From: Pollenia angustigena
Lineage: Eukaryota; Arthropoda; Insecta; Diptera; Polleniidae
DNA length: 64,000 nt
Direction of reading: 5' to 3'
Assembly: GCA_930367215.1 (NCBI GenBank)
Contig: OV884059.1
Location: 244,217,803 to 244,281,802, forward strand
Shown: piece after piece, positions 54,180 through 64,000 of the stretch
How the letters are laid out: the number at the start of each line of letters is the position of its first letter
Numbering within the stretch: position 1 is the first letter of the stretch
Notes under the pieces: generated by a model
What the model saw: only the letters and a program-made list of their open reading frames with translations
What the model was told of the DNA's origin: nothing
The model's database searches: none
Program-made: the position numbers and the translations under genes

Positions 54180-54660
54180 GTCAATAATTTACCCTAGGCC
54201 CCATATAAGCCCTGCTCCCGGAAAACAGTATAGTAAGCCTAAAACCCTAACTAACAATGCAATCATAACAAATTTTGGCATGTCAGAGTTAAATAGGACT
54301 AGAAATGAAACTATCAAGTTTCGTGAAGATCGGTCCTAAGTTTACCCTAGGCGCCATATAAACCCTACTCCCGGAAAACAGTTTAGTACTCCTAAAAACC
54401 TAAAAAATAAGGCTATCATAACATAATTTGGTACATTAAAGTTTTATAGGATTATAAATAAGACTGTGAAACTTCGAGAAGTTCGGTCTATAATTTACCA
54501 TGGGCCCCAATTCCTGGAAAACAGTTCAGTACGCCTTAAACCATAAAAAATAATGCTTTCAAAGCAAAATTTGGTATATCACAGTTTTATTGAACAAGGA
54601 ATAAGACTATAAAATGTTGTGAAGGATGGTCCATAATTTACCATAGGCCCCATATCCCTT
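54180..54660. repeat. ~150-bp internal tandem repeats
   Basis: Units start at about 54192, 54347, 54500 and 54640 with CCCTAGGCCCCATATAA-type sequence followed by CCGGAAAACAGT and ATCATAACA..TTTGGTA blocks. Confidence 0.75.
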
Positions 54661-55397
54661 TCCGACCCAAGCAATTTCAAAATTGGCGAATTTCAATGAA
54701 ACTTTCAGCACATGATAATTTGCCCTAACATAACGTAAAAATTAACTTTTAGAGTACATACAAAGCCCATGTCCTTAGAAACAGGACATACACATATGTG
54801 TACCTTGGGATTTCACTTGGACAAAATATAAGCATTTTTTGGCAAAAGTGTAGTTTACAGGGCACACGAAAAAAAATTGGAAAACCCTTGAAAAAAAAAC
54901 AAAATTAAAATTTAAGGGGGCTGAGGTCCGTGGGACCCCTAAATCCAAAAAACGGCCCCGCCCACTTAGTGTTATGTGTAGATACTTGAATTAAAGGTAA
55001 TTTTCCAAGAAAAATACACTTAGAGTGGACAGGACTTTTGGAGCCCTCTGGGGCAAAAAAAAGTGTCCCCTCCAGTTATATCTATATTAGGGTACCTAAG
55101 TAAAAGGTAATTTGCTCACGATTGTAAATATTTTGATTTAATTTGGTTTTTTTTTAATGTTTTTTTGATTTTTTTTTTTTCAAATAATGTTCCTTCTATT
55201 TGTTTGCGAAAATGACTTGTTAGTTAAGGCGCAAACGATTTGTTTGTATTGTGCCAGTTCCATACACATTCATTTCCGCCAATCGCCTCAAAAGTAGTAA
55301 GCTGATAAGATACCGAACAAAGAATACAAAGGAATTATTCGGCAAAGTCCTCACCAAACGCTTGCACCTAATTACAGTTTTCTTACGCAAAATTTAG
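54661..55397. other. Interior of the dispersed repeat, no gene
   Basis: Less AT-rich around 54900-55080 (GGGGCTGAGGTCCGTGGGAC) but no recognisable frame. Confidence 0.4.
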
Positions 55398-56202
55398 GTA
55401 CACTTATAAAATTATTACAGTAACTGATTGTGGGTTATTAAATTCGTTTTCTGTTCTGTTAAAATTGAATAAAAATATACTTATTTTTCGAATAATTTTA
55501 TTTTTTAACATTTATGTTTGTTGTTCAAAAAACAAACTACCAAAAAATAATGTTTTATCGTATTTATTTTGTTATGTAGTTTGATTTTTGTCGTTTAAAA
55601 TATATTTTTTATTAGTAAAAATCATTCAATTTTAAGGAATATGCCGTTCAAAAAATAAAAAATTTAAAAATGAATGTAAAAATCATTTGTTTTAAATGAA
55701 ATGTAGATGATCCGTTTTTTAAGTGAATTTTAAGTTGTTTAAAATTAATTTTCGTTTGAATTTAACTACATAATATTTTGAGTGTAGTAGAAACCCATAT
55801 TAGACATATGTGTACACTCAAAATGTTATGTAGTTAAATTCAAACGAAAATTCATTTCAAACAAATTACAATTCATTTAAAAAACGGATCATTTACATTT
55901 CATTTAAAACAAATGATTTTTACAGTCATTTTAAAATTTTTTATTTATTAAACAGAATATTCCTTAAAATTGAATAGTTTTTACTTTAAAAAAATACATT
56001 TTAACCGACAAAAATCAAACTACATAAAAAAATAAAAACGAAAAAACATTATTTTTTGGTAGTTTGTTTTTTGAATAACAAACAAAAATGTTTAAAAATA
56101 AAATTATTCGTAATATAACTATATTTTTATTCAAATTTAACAGTACGGAAAACGAATTTAATAACTCACAAACAGTTACTGTAATAATTTTATAAGTGTA
56201 GG
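55398..56202. repeat. Long palindrome, ~390-bp arms
   Basis: Left arm about 55398-55790 and right arm about 55812-56202 are near-perfect inverted copies. Matching blocks: TATAAAATTATTACAGTAAC, AAACAAACTACCAAAAAATA, GATCCGTTTTTTAA, TTTCGTTTGAATTTAACTAC. The centre is ATTAGACATATGTG. About 90% identity by eye. The - strand frame at 56015-56236 is incidental. Confidence 0.9.
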
Positions 56203-56835
56203 TATACATTGGTCCGCAAAAAACACAAAAATTCATTGTATATTTAAAAATATTTGCACATTATTTAAATGCATGATGCTTTTGTAATAAAATAATAACA
56301 AAATATTCATATATTTAGTGTAATTTAAACAAAATAATGATAATTACATATCTTGTCTTCCGCACTGCGAAACATGATCATATTTTTTGCACGCGTGCAC
56401 ACAAATACTAAAATAAACCTCACAAAAAAATTATAAGACAACGATAAAGAGATAACACATAACACGTAGGTACTAAAAGAAGTAAGAAAAGTTAGATATT
56501 TATATATAAACCCTACTACCGGAAAACCGTTTAGTACGCCTAAACCCGTAATTAAAACCGTAGCAGATATAGATATTGCGATAAACTTTCTTCTAGCTTA
56601 GCTTCATATGGCCAGAGAAAATGTTATGCAATTTTGTTATATACGGTCAAAAATTTACCTTAGATTATCGGTCAATAATTTAATATAGGTTTAAGCCGCA
56701 ACCAACTTTAATGCAGATGTCTGTTTTATAAAGATTATAATAATAAATAGACATCATAGAGATATTAGTCCTAAAATATTCGAACTGTCGGTGGAGGGTA
56801 CCAAAGATTCGGCACAGCACTCTAACTTGTTTTTT

Positions 56836-57335
56836 TTTTGAATTTTATTTTATTTGTTACCATTAAAGAAACTATAAACAATTCAGTAAAAACACAAAAA
56901 AACAAAAAAAAAATTATTTTAAGCTCATAGCTTAAAATCGAGTTTGGTTATAGTAAATTTCAAAACAATTTTTGTTCCTAGTAAAGCACATTGGTTTTTC
57001 GATTGCGTAACAAATTGTGTTTGTTCGACTTTCGATTCCGGTTTTTGGGCAAACAAGACATCGCTTACTGGCTCTCCTTTCAATCTTGTTTGGTAATTTC
57101 CAGGTTATTTTTATATCGCCCCCAATTTGGGCCGTTTAACTGATATTCGGAATTTTCTTAAAACGGTATCTAGTCTTACCTTGGACATAAATGGTACAGA
57201 TCGTATACCAGTACAACCTTCTTTCTGAAAATCTGTGGATACTCATTACTTTAATCATCCCAGCAAATAGTTTCAATTCTTCTTGACTTGTAGAAAATAA
57301 AATACCTTTCTGCTCACAATAAAGTTCCGTTTGGT
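56836..57335. other. Spacer, nothing recognised
   Basis: T run and AT-rich sequence, then a less AT-rich stretch around 57060-57200 without a recognisable frame. Confidence 0.4.
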
Positions 57336-57463
57336 AAATTATGTACTCTGTTTTTTATTAAAGACTTCTAAAACAGATGGGACCTCCTCACTATGGCTAA
57401 ATTATGTACTCTGTTTTTTATTAAAGACTTCTTAAACAGATGGAACCTCCTCACTATGGCTAA
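57336..57463. repeat. Two-copy 63-bp tandem duplication
   Basis: AAATTATGTACTCTG...CTCACTATGGCTA occurs twice, starting 57336 and 57399, differing at about two bases. Confidence 0.9.
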
Positions 57464-57883
57464 CCTTTGGGTTTCAAACCTGCTCGTAATTTTGATTGGC
57501 TTTTTTGGCGCTATTAAGTCTGGAAACTATTTTTGCAATTGTCCAATCAGTCTAAACATTTTTGATCGTTGATGGTTTTTCGGTCTGTAAAATAACTTCG
57601 ATTTCAATTACGGTGCTGATCTATAAGTCCGTTTAATTATCCCAAACACATGTATCCTCGGGAAAAGGGACGCAATCCTTTTATTAAGAAAAAAACTTAC
57701 ATATATAGTTACCAATAACTTAATGATATATTTTAAAGCGCAACTATAAACACGAATTTAAGCACAATTCGCGGTATGTTAACCGTTGGACAGTTGAATC
57801 GTTTTTGTGTGTTTCCCAATGTAAATAAAACAAAATTATGGTCATGCAAACTATTGTACAAAGGATCTCATAATGCAGTTGTT
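57464..57883. other. Spacer, nothing recognised
   Basis: No gene or element boundary seen. Confidence 0.4.
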
Positions 57884-58055
57884 TCAAGTTTTGGCGACGA
57901 ATGGGACACATATGTCCCATGATTTTTCTCGCAGAAGGAGTAAAAATTTTAAAGTTTTGACTGCACTTTAGTCTTGAAATGTTGCCATTCCGAGCAAGAA
58001 TCCGCAATAAAATTTTAAAAATTTTCAGCGAAAAATTCTTCGTCTTCAAAGGGTT
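57884..58055. mobile_element. Small piggyBac-like MITE
   Basis: Right end CTTCGTCTTCAAAGGG followed by TTAA, the piggyBac target. Left GGCGACGAATGGGACACATA with TGTCCC matches the fragment at 42357. The left TTAA is lost. The - strand open frame crossing it is incidental. Confidence 0.55.
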
Positions 58056-58395
58056 AAAAATGCAACAATTGATATAAGAGGAATGGAAACGGAGACGGTA
58101 GAAAGAATGAAAATTTTGAGCATTAAATTATTATCTAATTGGATTTTTCGTGTCATATAGATAAAATCTATGCTCGAATATGTTTCCCACTTCGCCGATT
58201 ATACAGCCTGAATATTTACCTGCCATATCATATCAGATGCAGATCGGCTCATGCATTATTATTATCTCCAATTTTTGCTGTATGGAAATATGTTTGTGTA
58301 CAACCTCTGCTAATGTCTGTAGGGTCAAAATATTAGTAAGCACAATTGTACGTTAGTTTAACTCATATTTCGCAGTATGTTGAGCATTTTCTTAA
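58056..58395. other. Probable LINE debris, upstream part
   Basis: The + strand frame 58139-58336 (GISCHIDKIYARICFPLRRL-like wording in part) may be a displaced LINE piece, since HIDKIYARI and RLYSLNIYLP recall the region after the reverse-transcriptase core. Weak. Confidence 0.3.
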
Positions 58396-58995
58396 ATGCT
58401 CTTTCAAAAATTTTGTGATTTTAAATATCTGTTGACATTTTACAAGATTATAAAAACGGTCACACCACGATTCTTATTTCAGATTTTTAATTTCATACAT
58501 TCCACTAGAAATATGCAGATTTTTATTCATGATAAATTCTCTCGATTAATATGGAGTTTTCTCAGAGATCGCACTATACGAGTTGTTATAGGTGGGGCTT
58601 CGTCAAACGAATTCAAGGTTCATTCATGGGTGCCGCAAGGCTCCGTTGTTTCTCCTACTCTATTTCTTATCTTTCTAAATGACCTCCTGTGTCAAACTTC
58701 CAATCATATCTACTCTTCTGCAGATGCCAGCAACCTTTGCCATTCGTTCTCATGTGAATGCAGACCAAGCGTATCCGATGTCCGTGATATGAGGCAGACT
58801 ATGAATGATACCCTTTGCCGAGACCTTGAAATAGTCTCGGAATGGGGTCATGCAAATAGGGTCGATTGTAATGCCCGAAAAACCCAATGTTGCATGCTGA
58901 CGCATAAACGCGCGATAAATCAAGGTGCCTTATCTTTATATATGAATGGTATTATTACCCAACAAAAAATTGAGCTTCCAACGAAGCAGGTTTAA
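58396..58995 (+). pseudogene. Non-LTR retrotransposon reverse-transcriptase fragment
   Basis: 199-codon frame. From about residue 45 it reads as a LINE reverse transcriptase: LIWSFLRDRTIRVVIGG, VPQGSVVSPTLFLIFLNDLL and, where the catalytic FADD should be, SADASNLC. The catalytic aspartates are lost, so it is inactive. It continues with SEWGHANRVDCNARKTQCCM. The first ~44 residues are not LINE-like. The element resumes at 59262 after an unrelated insertion. Confidence 0.8.
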
Positions 58996-59261
58996 AAGGG
59001 TAAAACATAGCACATATAAAAGTTGTTGTATGTAACGATCAGTCTTACACACTGAATGTTTTGATACAGTTATTTTTTAGTATTCTCCCTTACAAACCTG
59101 ATTCATAGTAAGGGAATGCCGTAGCACTTGAAATGCTATTTTTTTTATAGAAGTTGTTGAGAGTTCTTTCACTTTCTATACTGCATTTCTGTATGTCTTA
59201 TTGCGTAGCGTATGATTGTGCTTTAATTTTTTTAAATGAACCATTAGTGCTTCGCAAAATG
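58996..59261. repeat. Insertion in the LINE; repeat shared with 2640-2810
   Basis: TAGTAAGGGAATGCCGTAG, TTGTTGAGAGTTCTTTCACTTT and CCATTAGTGCTTCGCAAA parallel 2690-2810. LINE homology breaks off before it and resumes after. Confidence 0.65.
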
Positions 59262-59940
59262 ATAAAAATTTTTTATTGGGTATTGAGGAATCAGAATCTC
59301 TTGATGCTCTGGGCATGAGGATACAGAACATATATTCAAGGTGTCGAAAGAAGCATTCAAGTGCCTCGGTTTTAAAGACGGTGTAGGATATACTACATTC
59401 CATCTGATCTCTTTACTATTTATATCACCAATATCCGACCGCGTATGGAATACAAGTCTCATGTGTGGGCCGGTGCTTCAAAGTCTATTTTGGACCTTCT
59501 CGACCGCGTGCAGGAGAGGGCAAAGGTTCTCATTGGTGACAGAAGGGTATCCAATTCTGTTGACTCTCTGAGCACCGTCGCAATGTGAGTTGTATTTGCC
59601 CGTTTTATCGGTACTACAATGGGATGTGTTCTGACGAATTTGGGGATCTGGTTCCCGAAACCCGTACGTTTGCTCGTAATCACGTTTTTCCTCAAGAGCC
59701 CATCATTATGTGGTCGATGGGGAGCTAAATCGTACAACGCATTACAGAGAGAATTCGTTTTTTCCCGCACAATTCGTATGTGAAATAACCTTCCTGCAGA
59801 AGTCTTTTCTCTCACTTACAAACACTACTCCCTCTATACTCCTTCCCACAACCTATTTTCCTGGTTCCAACACAATGCAATGCATTAGTAAGGGTCATCC
59901 CCTGAGTGTTGGTCCTAACAGAAAAAAATTCTTTGTTTGA
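59262..59940 (+). pseudogene. LINE 3' coding remnant
   Basis: In shifting frames the + strand gives ESLDALGMRIQNIY, SHVWAGASKSILDLLDRV, QERAKVLIGDRRVSNSVDSL, YRYYNGMCSDEFGDLVP and RTTHYRENSFFP, the usual C-terminal order of such LINE proteins, ending near 59880. At least three frameshifts. The open frames on both strands here are fragments or shadows. Confidence 0.7.
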
Positions 59941-60829
59941 ACAATCATTCCTGCTCAAGACTGCGCGTATACAGAATAATTTACCAAATGATTTAAGATC
60001 ATTTTCATTATCTTATAATGTATATCGTTTAAGGTTATAATCAATCAAAATAACTAATAATACATCATATATGTTCAATCGTTGATTTGGATATATATTC
60101 ACTTTTTTCGTATTTATTTTGTTAAGGTTATAAATTTGGGGCTGTTAAATTAGTTTAGTAATAAAGATTTAGGTACTTAATTATAAAATTAATTAATTGG
60201 GTTACTATGAAAAAAGGAAACAAGGTTTGAATATCACTTGTAATACATTATAAGTATATTTGGCCATTGAAGGCTTTTTATTACACAACTTAATAAATAA
60301 ATAAAAAAAAAATACAAAATAACTTTTTTAGGCAGCAATAAGTATTTTTTTAAAATTGTCAAACAGTTTCCGTTTTAAAAATCTTGACAAAGAATTGCCA
60401 AGTCACTGTTAATTAATTTGATGTTTAAAAATTTTAAAAATGAAATCAAAGTTGTTCTTATGTTTATGTTTAATATTTTCAAAGTAAGGTTTGTTTGCTT
60501 CCAACAATTAAGTTACCTAGATGTTAATGAACCGAACTGTAGCTGCAGAATTTGAGTTTAGAAAACATTTTTTGTCTCATTTATATATTTAAATTTATTT
60601 TAAAAGCGATTGAAGTATTGAACTTTGAAAAAATTAAGTAAGTATGTATGTGTTTCTCTATTTGTACCCTACAGCGCCAAAAAATCTGGAATTTAAAATT
60701 TTAATCACACTTGTTTAAAATATTTTCAAGTATTTTTATTAAATACAATAAAGTTCGATTTCGAAATACAATACATTACATTACAATACAATACAAGTTC
60801 GAAAAACTCAATATACTCACACTTTTTCA
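59941..60829. other. AT-rich spacer, no gene
   Basis: Includes an ACATT/ACAAT-type short repeat at about 60768-60796. Nothing else recognised. Confidence 0.4.
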
Positions 60830-61798
60830 CTAACATTCACACCATTTTTGTTCATTCAGCCAATCGGCTTTTTCCTCGATTTTTCGTTGATAATACGTAT
60901 ACACTACTTGCAAGTAATTACAAGCATGTGGAAACGCCGGGTCAGGTTTTGAATGTTTTTCTTCTGAAATATAATTAATAGTTGGAAAAAATAGACTCAG
61001 TAAAAATTCTCCAAAAATGTTCACCAATTGAAGCACAGCCGCAAATAACGTTTTAAGTTACAAAATAATTTTTTTTTTCAGGAAAGCAAAACAACTTTTA
61101 TAAAAGGCAAGATTTTTAATTTTTTATTTTTTTTTTTTTAGATTATAAAATAAAAATTTTTATGCATATTATCAAAAAATTTAAAACTTAAATTACATGC
61201 AAATTTACAGTTTATAACTTTTTTTTAGTGGAAAAACGTTTCATATCCACAATCATGATGTCATTTAAAACGTTCTTCCACTACGCAAAGCATCATGACT
61301 GATGGCTTTTAAAACGTTATTCCACGTTTAAAACCATTTACTTTGTATCATTTTTAAGTAACTTAAAACGTTCTTCCACTAGCTGACTCTTTGTATGTCC
61401 TTTTTAAAGGCTTTAAGGTGCATAATTTTGAGTGATTTGAGGTTTAAACAATGTACGAGAGTAATGTTAACGGTTATCTGCAAAAAACAGTTTTTGCAAA
61501 AAGTGGCTTTTACAACTTTATTCGCGGCTGTGCTTCAATTATAGCATTAATCAATTATAAAATCAGTTTTAATTATCCAAAATTAATCAAGTGTATTAAC
61601 CGTTTCATCAAGTGAATAAAACGGTTACCGATTTAATCTAGTTCCTACTGACATCAAGTTAGGCAGATTGTTTTTATAACAACAATTATTAGTCTGAGTT
61701 TAGAATTTGTCTAAATATCCCAATAACCTGTGTTCAAGACCTTCCTGAAAATATTCCATTAAAAAGTACACTTTGTCCTCGTCCATATTATGAAACAT
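60830..61798 (-). CDS. Candidate two-exon small gene, unknown product
   Basis: Last exon 60963-60830: a good acceptor (ATTATATTTCAG) precedes a 44-codon open run with KPDPAFPHACNYLQVVY, YYQRKIEEKADWLNEQKW and a CEC end, then TAG. Its composition is unlike the surrounding AT-rich noise. Upstream on the same strand, 61798-61741 opens MFHNMDEDKVYFLMEYFQE with a matching phase-1 donor (GAAG|GTCTTG, weak), giving 63 codons. The 777-bp intron contains a MITE. I do not recognise the protein. It could be a small host gene or a transposon exon. The first exon is much less certain than the second. Confidence 0.35.
61030..61536. mobile_element. MITE in the candidate gene's intron
   Basis: 507 bp. Ends GAAGCACAGCCGCAAATAA and TTATTCGCGGCTGTGCTTC, flanked by AATT (61026-61029, 61537-61540). 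TTAAAACGTTCTTCCAC recurs at least three times inside (61265, 61307, 61367). No coding content. Confidence 0.75.
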
Positions 61799-62541
61799 TT
61801 GCTTTCTTTTTCTTTCCCCTTTCGTTAACACACTCAAAATGTGTTTTGAGACCAGAAGTATTTAAAATATTAAAATACAAAATACGAATTTGTATTTTAA
61901 ATACATTCCCAAATTATATTTTGTATTTTAAATACCTGTCGCTCAATTATTTTTATTTCTCAGACAAGTATGTAAAATACTGCCCAACCCTGGACGTACG
62001 GTACATTGCATTACAATTTTTATTTATTTTAATTTACTGTTCTTGTTGCGAAATGTATTACAATTAAATGTAAATTATATTCGTAGATAAAAAATTTAGG
62101 CACCGAAATAAAATTTCGTTTCAAGTGCGAGGAACGCAAACAATGTGCATAACAAAATTCGTTAAAGAAAACAAAAAATTCATTTGAAATAAGACCAGCT
62201 TACTAAACACATCTTATTTTCTCTTTTATTTATTTCAATTTAAAAAAATTTTTTTTTTTTTTGGGGCTCAGCGAATCTGCGTCTTATGCTTCGCATTTTG
62301 TTTTTCACGAATATAAAATTTATTCAAATTTTTAACATAAAAGGCGTAAAAATTGAAACGAGCGTACTGAGAAAAAAAATTTAAGTATAAAAAGCAAAAG
62401 AAAAGGAAGGACTGAGTGCCGAGAAGACAGATAGATAAAAAAAGAAAAGTGGTTTATTAATTCACGTACATCATAAATTCTTATTATTTGTAGCATAACA
62501 AAAAGTGAAAAAGGAAAAAATAAAAACAAAAACAAAAGGAA
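61799..62541 (+). promoter_or_regulatory. Elongase 2 upstream region with candidate TATA box
   Basis: TATAAAAAG at 62386-62394 stands about 155 bases before the start codon at 62542. Upstream is AT-rich with a T run at about 62249-62262. Promoter assignment is inferred. Confidence 0.35.
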
Positions 62542-64000
62542 ATGTTTTATGTTGTAAAATATTTATACTGCTTAGTAGCCGAACTCTATGTAAAGAATGC
62601 AGGTAAATTTCAATAATTTGAAAATGGTTAAAATAAATATTACCTATAATAAAAAACGTAACTGAAAATTCTTACAAATATTAATAAAATTTTGTATAAC
62701 CGCTTTATTTGTTTTACTTTTTTTTTTGTATTCCTATTTGGATGCCACTCTTATTACCATTTCACAGATCCACGAGTCAAACATCTGCCTTTGGTTTATG
62801 CGCCCCTGCCAGTGTTTCTAATTTTAGCATCATATTTGGCATTTGTTTTGCATTATGGCCCCAAATGGATGGAAAAACGTCAAGCCTTTCAGTTGAAATA
62901 TATAATGCGTGTTTATAATGCTGTGCAAGTTGTAGCCAACTTTTTACTTTTCATCATTGTGAGTTTTAAATTATTTCTACATATCGCAACGGATCCTCCA
63001 AAGGGGATTAACACAAAATTTACGAATTTTCACTAATTTTTTTCCTATTTCTTCTATTCTTTTGCAAAAAAAAAAAAAAAAAAAAATAAAAAAAGATACA
63101 GCTTAATCGCTTTGTGATAAAAGAGTAATAAGAAAACCGGTTTTTTCCGCTACTGAGAATTTTTATACTGAGTTAACCCTCTTTAGAGGAGCCGATGCGA
63201 TATGTATGTACTTCATGTTTTCACGTTCTCACTCATTCATTTCCACACAACCGATAGATTATTTTCAATGTTGTGTCTTTCAATGACTAACGACATGGTC
63301 ACTCAGTAAAACATTTTAATTTATTAAATGGAATCTATAATCTTTTTGCATATTTACAACAGGGCATTCCAAATTCATATGGCCGCAAAAATTTTAGCTT
63401 TACATGTCAACCCGTTGATAATACAAATACGGAACCATGGATGATGCGTCTCCTTTACATAACGTATGGTTACTATCTAACGAAATATTTGGATCTCTTT
63501 GATACGGTATGTAATGTAGAAACATAAAATATGCAACCTGAAATATTTATCAAATCATTTATTCATTTTACCTGGCATTCATACATCATCATATACATAC
63601 ATACGTAACTGGTGGGTATGTGATATTAATTTAAAAAAGTTGAATAATAGGCAATTTGAAAATGTATTCAGTAGTGACATTTTGGCTATCTTGTCACATT
63701 AATGCTTTTTAGCAATTTTAATAGAATTTTAAAGATAACACTGTTTTGTGCAGGAACTATGCAGGGGTTCCCATACAGCAATCCTTTTTTGTTGTGAGAA
63801 ATATTTATAATAATTAGCACCGCAACGTCAGTTGCAAAGTAACTCGCTTTTTTAAAGTCAGTCTACAATGCAAATCCCAAATTGCACCAAAAAAGTTATC
63901 GTTGCTTACACAATAAGCAAACTGTGCGTTGTTAAGTGAATTGATACATTTTTAACAGCAAAGTCTTATGATCTGGGAATTCGTAAATAAGCCGTTGTTA
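62542..64000 (+). CDS. Fatty-acid elongase (ELOVL family), 5' part, runs off the window
   Basis: Exons: 62542-62602, 62768-62958, 63363-63506; the third donor (GTATGT) opens an intron that continues past 64000. Introns of 165 and 404 bp are GT...AG and keep frame. Exon 1 opens MFYVVKYLYC and is 61 nt, phase 1. Exon 2 has DPRVKHLPLVYAPLPVFL and YGPKWMEKRQAFQLKY. Exon 3 ends GYYLTKYLDLFDT, the KxxExxDT-type motif with Asp for Glu, as in the elongase at 24195. Exons 2 and 3 sum to 335 nt, exactly the length of that gene's single exon 2. The catalytic HxxHH exon lies beyond the window, so completeness is unknown. Same ER-membrane acyl-chain elongation role expected. Confidence 0.88.

Larger units (their letters stand above)
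53759..56835. repeat. Dispersed fly repeat with GTCCGTCTGTCTGTC core, interrupted
   Basis: Left end TATACCCTCCACC and right part GGTGGAGGGTACC are inverted. GTCCGTCTGTCTGTCTGTCC lies at 53900. The right tail AAGATTCGGCACAGCACTCT also occurs at 6350. Similarity to the interior units resumes at 56500 (ACCCTACTACCGGAAAACCG), so about 54670-56500 is foreign and includes the large palindrome. Confidence 0.65.

Noticed and set aside
59459..59815. 118-codon - strand frame
   Set aside because: Shadow of the LINE remnant on the + strand.

Overview
The window looks like a repeat-choked stretch of an insect nuclear genome, most likely a fly (Diptera). The basis is very high AT content, short GT-AG introns, insect-type fatty-acid elongase genes, a BEL/Pao retrotransposon, insect-style mariner, hAT and jockey-like elements, and dispersed repeats carrying the GTCCGTCTGTCTGTC core common in fly genomes. 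I cannot name the species from sequence alone.

Host genes are few. Two elongase (ELOVL) genes lie on the + strand about 37 kb apart. The first (24195-25224) reads as a complete four-exon gene of 266 codons. The second (62542 to the window end) shows its first three exons and runs off the edge. Their exon lengths and phases match exactly (61 nt, then 335 nt), except that the second splits the 335-nt exon with a 404-bp intron. They are therefore related copies. A candidate two-exon small gene lies on the - strand at 60830-61798.

Left part (1-17 kb): fold-back repeats with tRNA-like (Pol III box) arms, then an array of ~400-bp repeat units. A 10-kb BEL/Pao element on the - strand (4584-14605) split this array, with identical 475-bp LTRs and a 5-bp target duplication ATATG. 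Its pol gene is interrupted by ~3.5 kb of other repeats. To its right the array shows a higher-order 1.19-kb duplication (three ~400-bp units, repeated).

Middle (17-37 kb): paired MITE-like elements with TAA or TTA target duplications, hAT-like elements with 8-bp duplications, elongase 1, a jockey-like LINE split by a 1.9-kb element, and at 30.7-32.9 kb a decayed DNA-virus/Polinton-like module. The module holds a packaging-type ATPase pseudogene, a second broken gene and the start of a third, with a repeated leader motif.

Right part (37-64 kb): more hAT remnants, a degenerate mariner, a 1.4-kb element with ~440-bp terminal inverted repeats inserted in a second fold-back locus, a three-level nest (pogo-like > hAT-like > mariner) at 46.86-50.25 kb, two very long palindromes (50.5-51.3 kb and 55.4-56.2 kb), LINE debris at 58.4-59.9 kb, and elongase 2. 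Apart from the elongases and perhaps the small gene, nothing here looks like a working host gene. All boundaries were found by eye; no alignment or database search was run.
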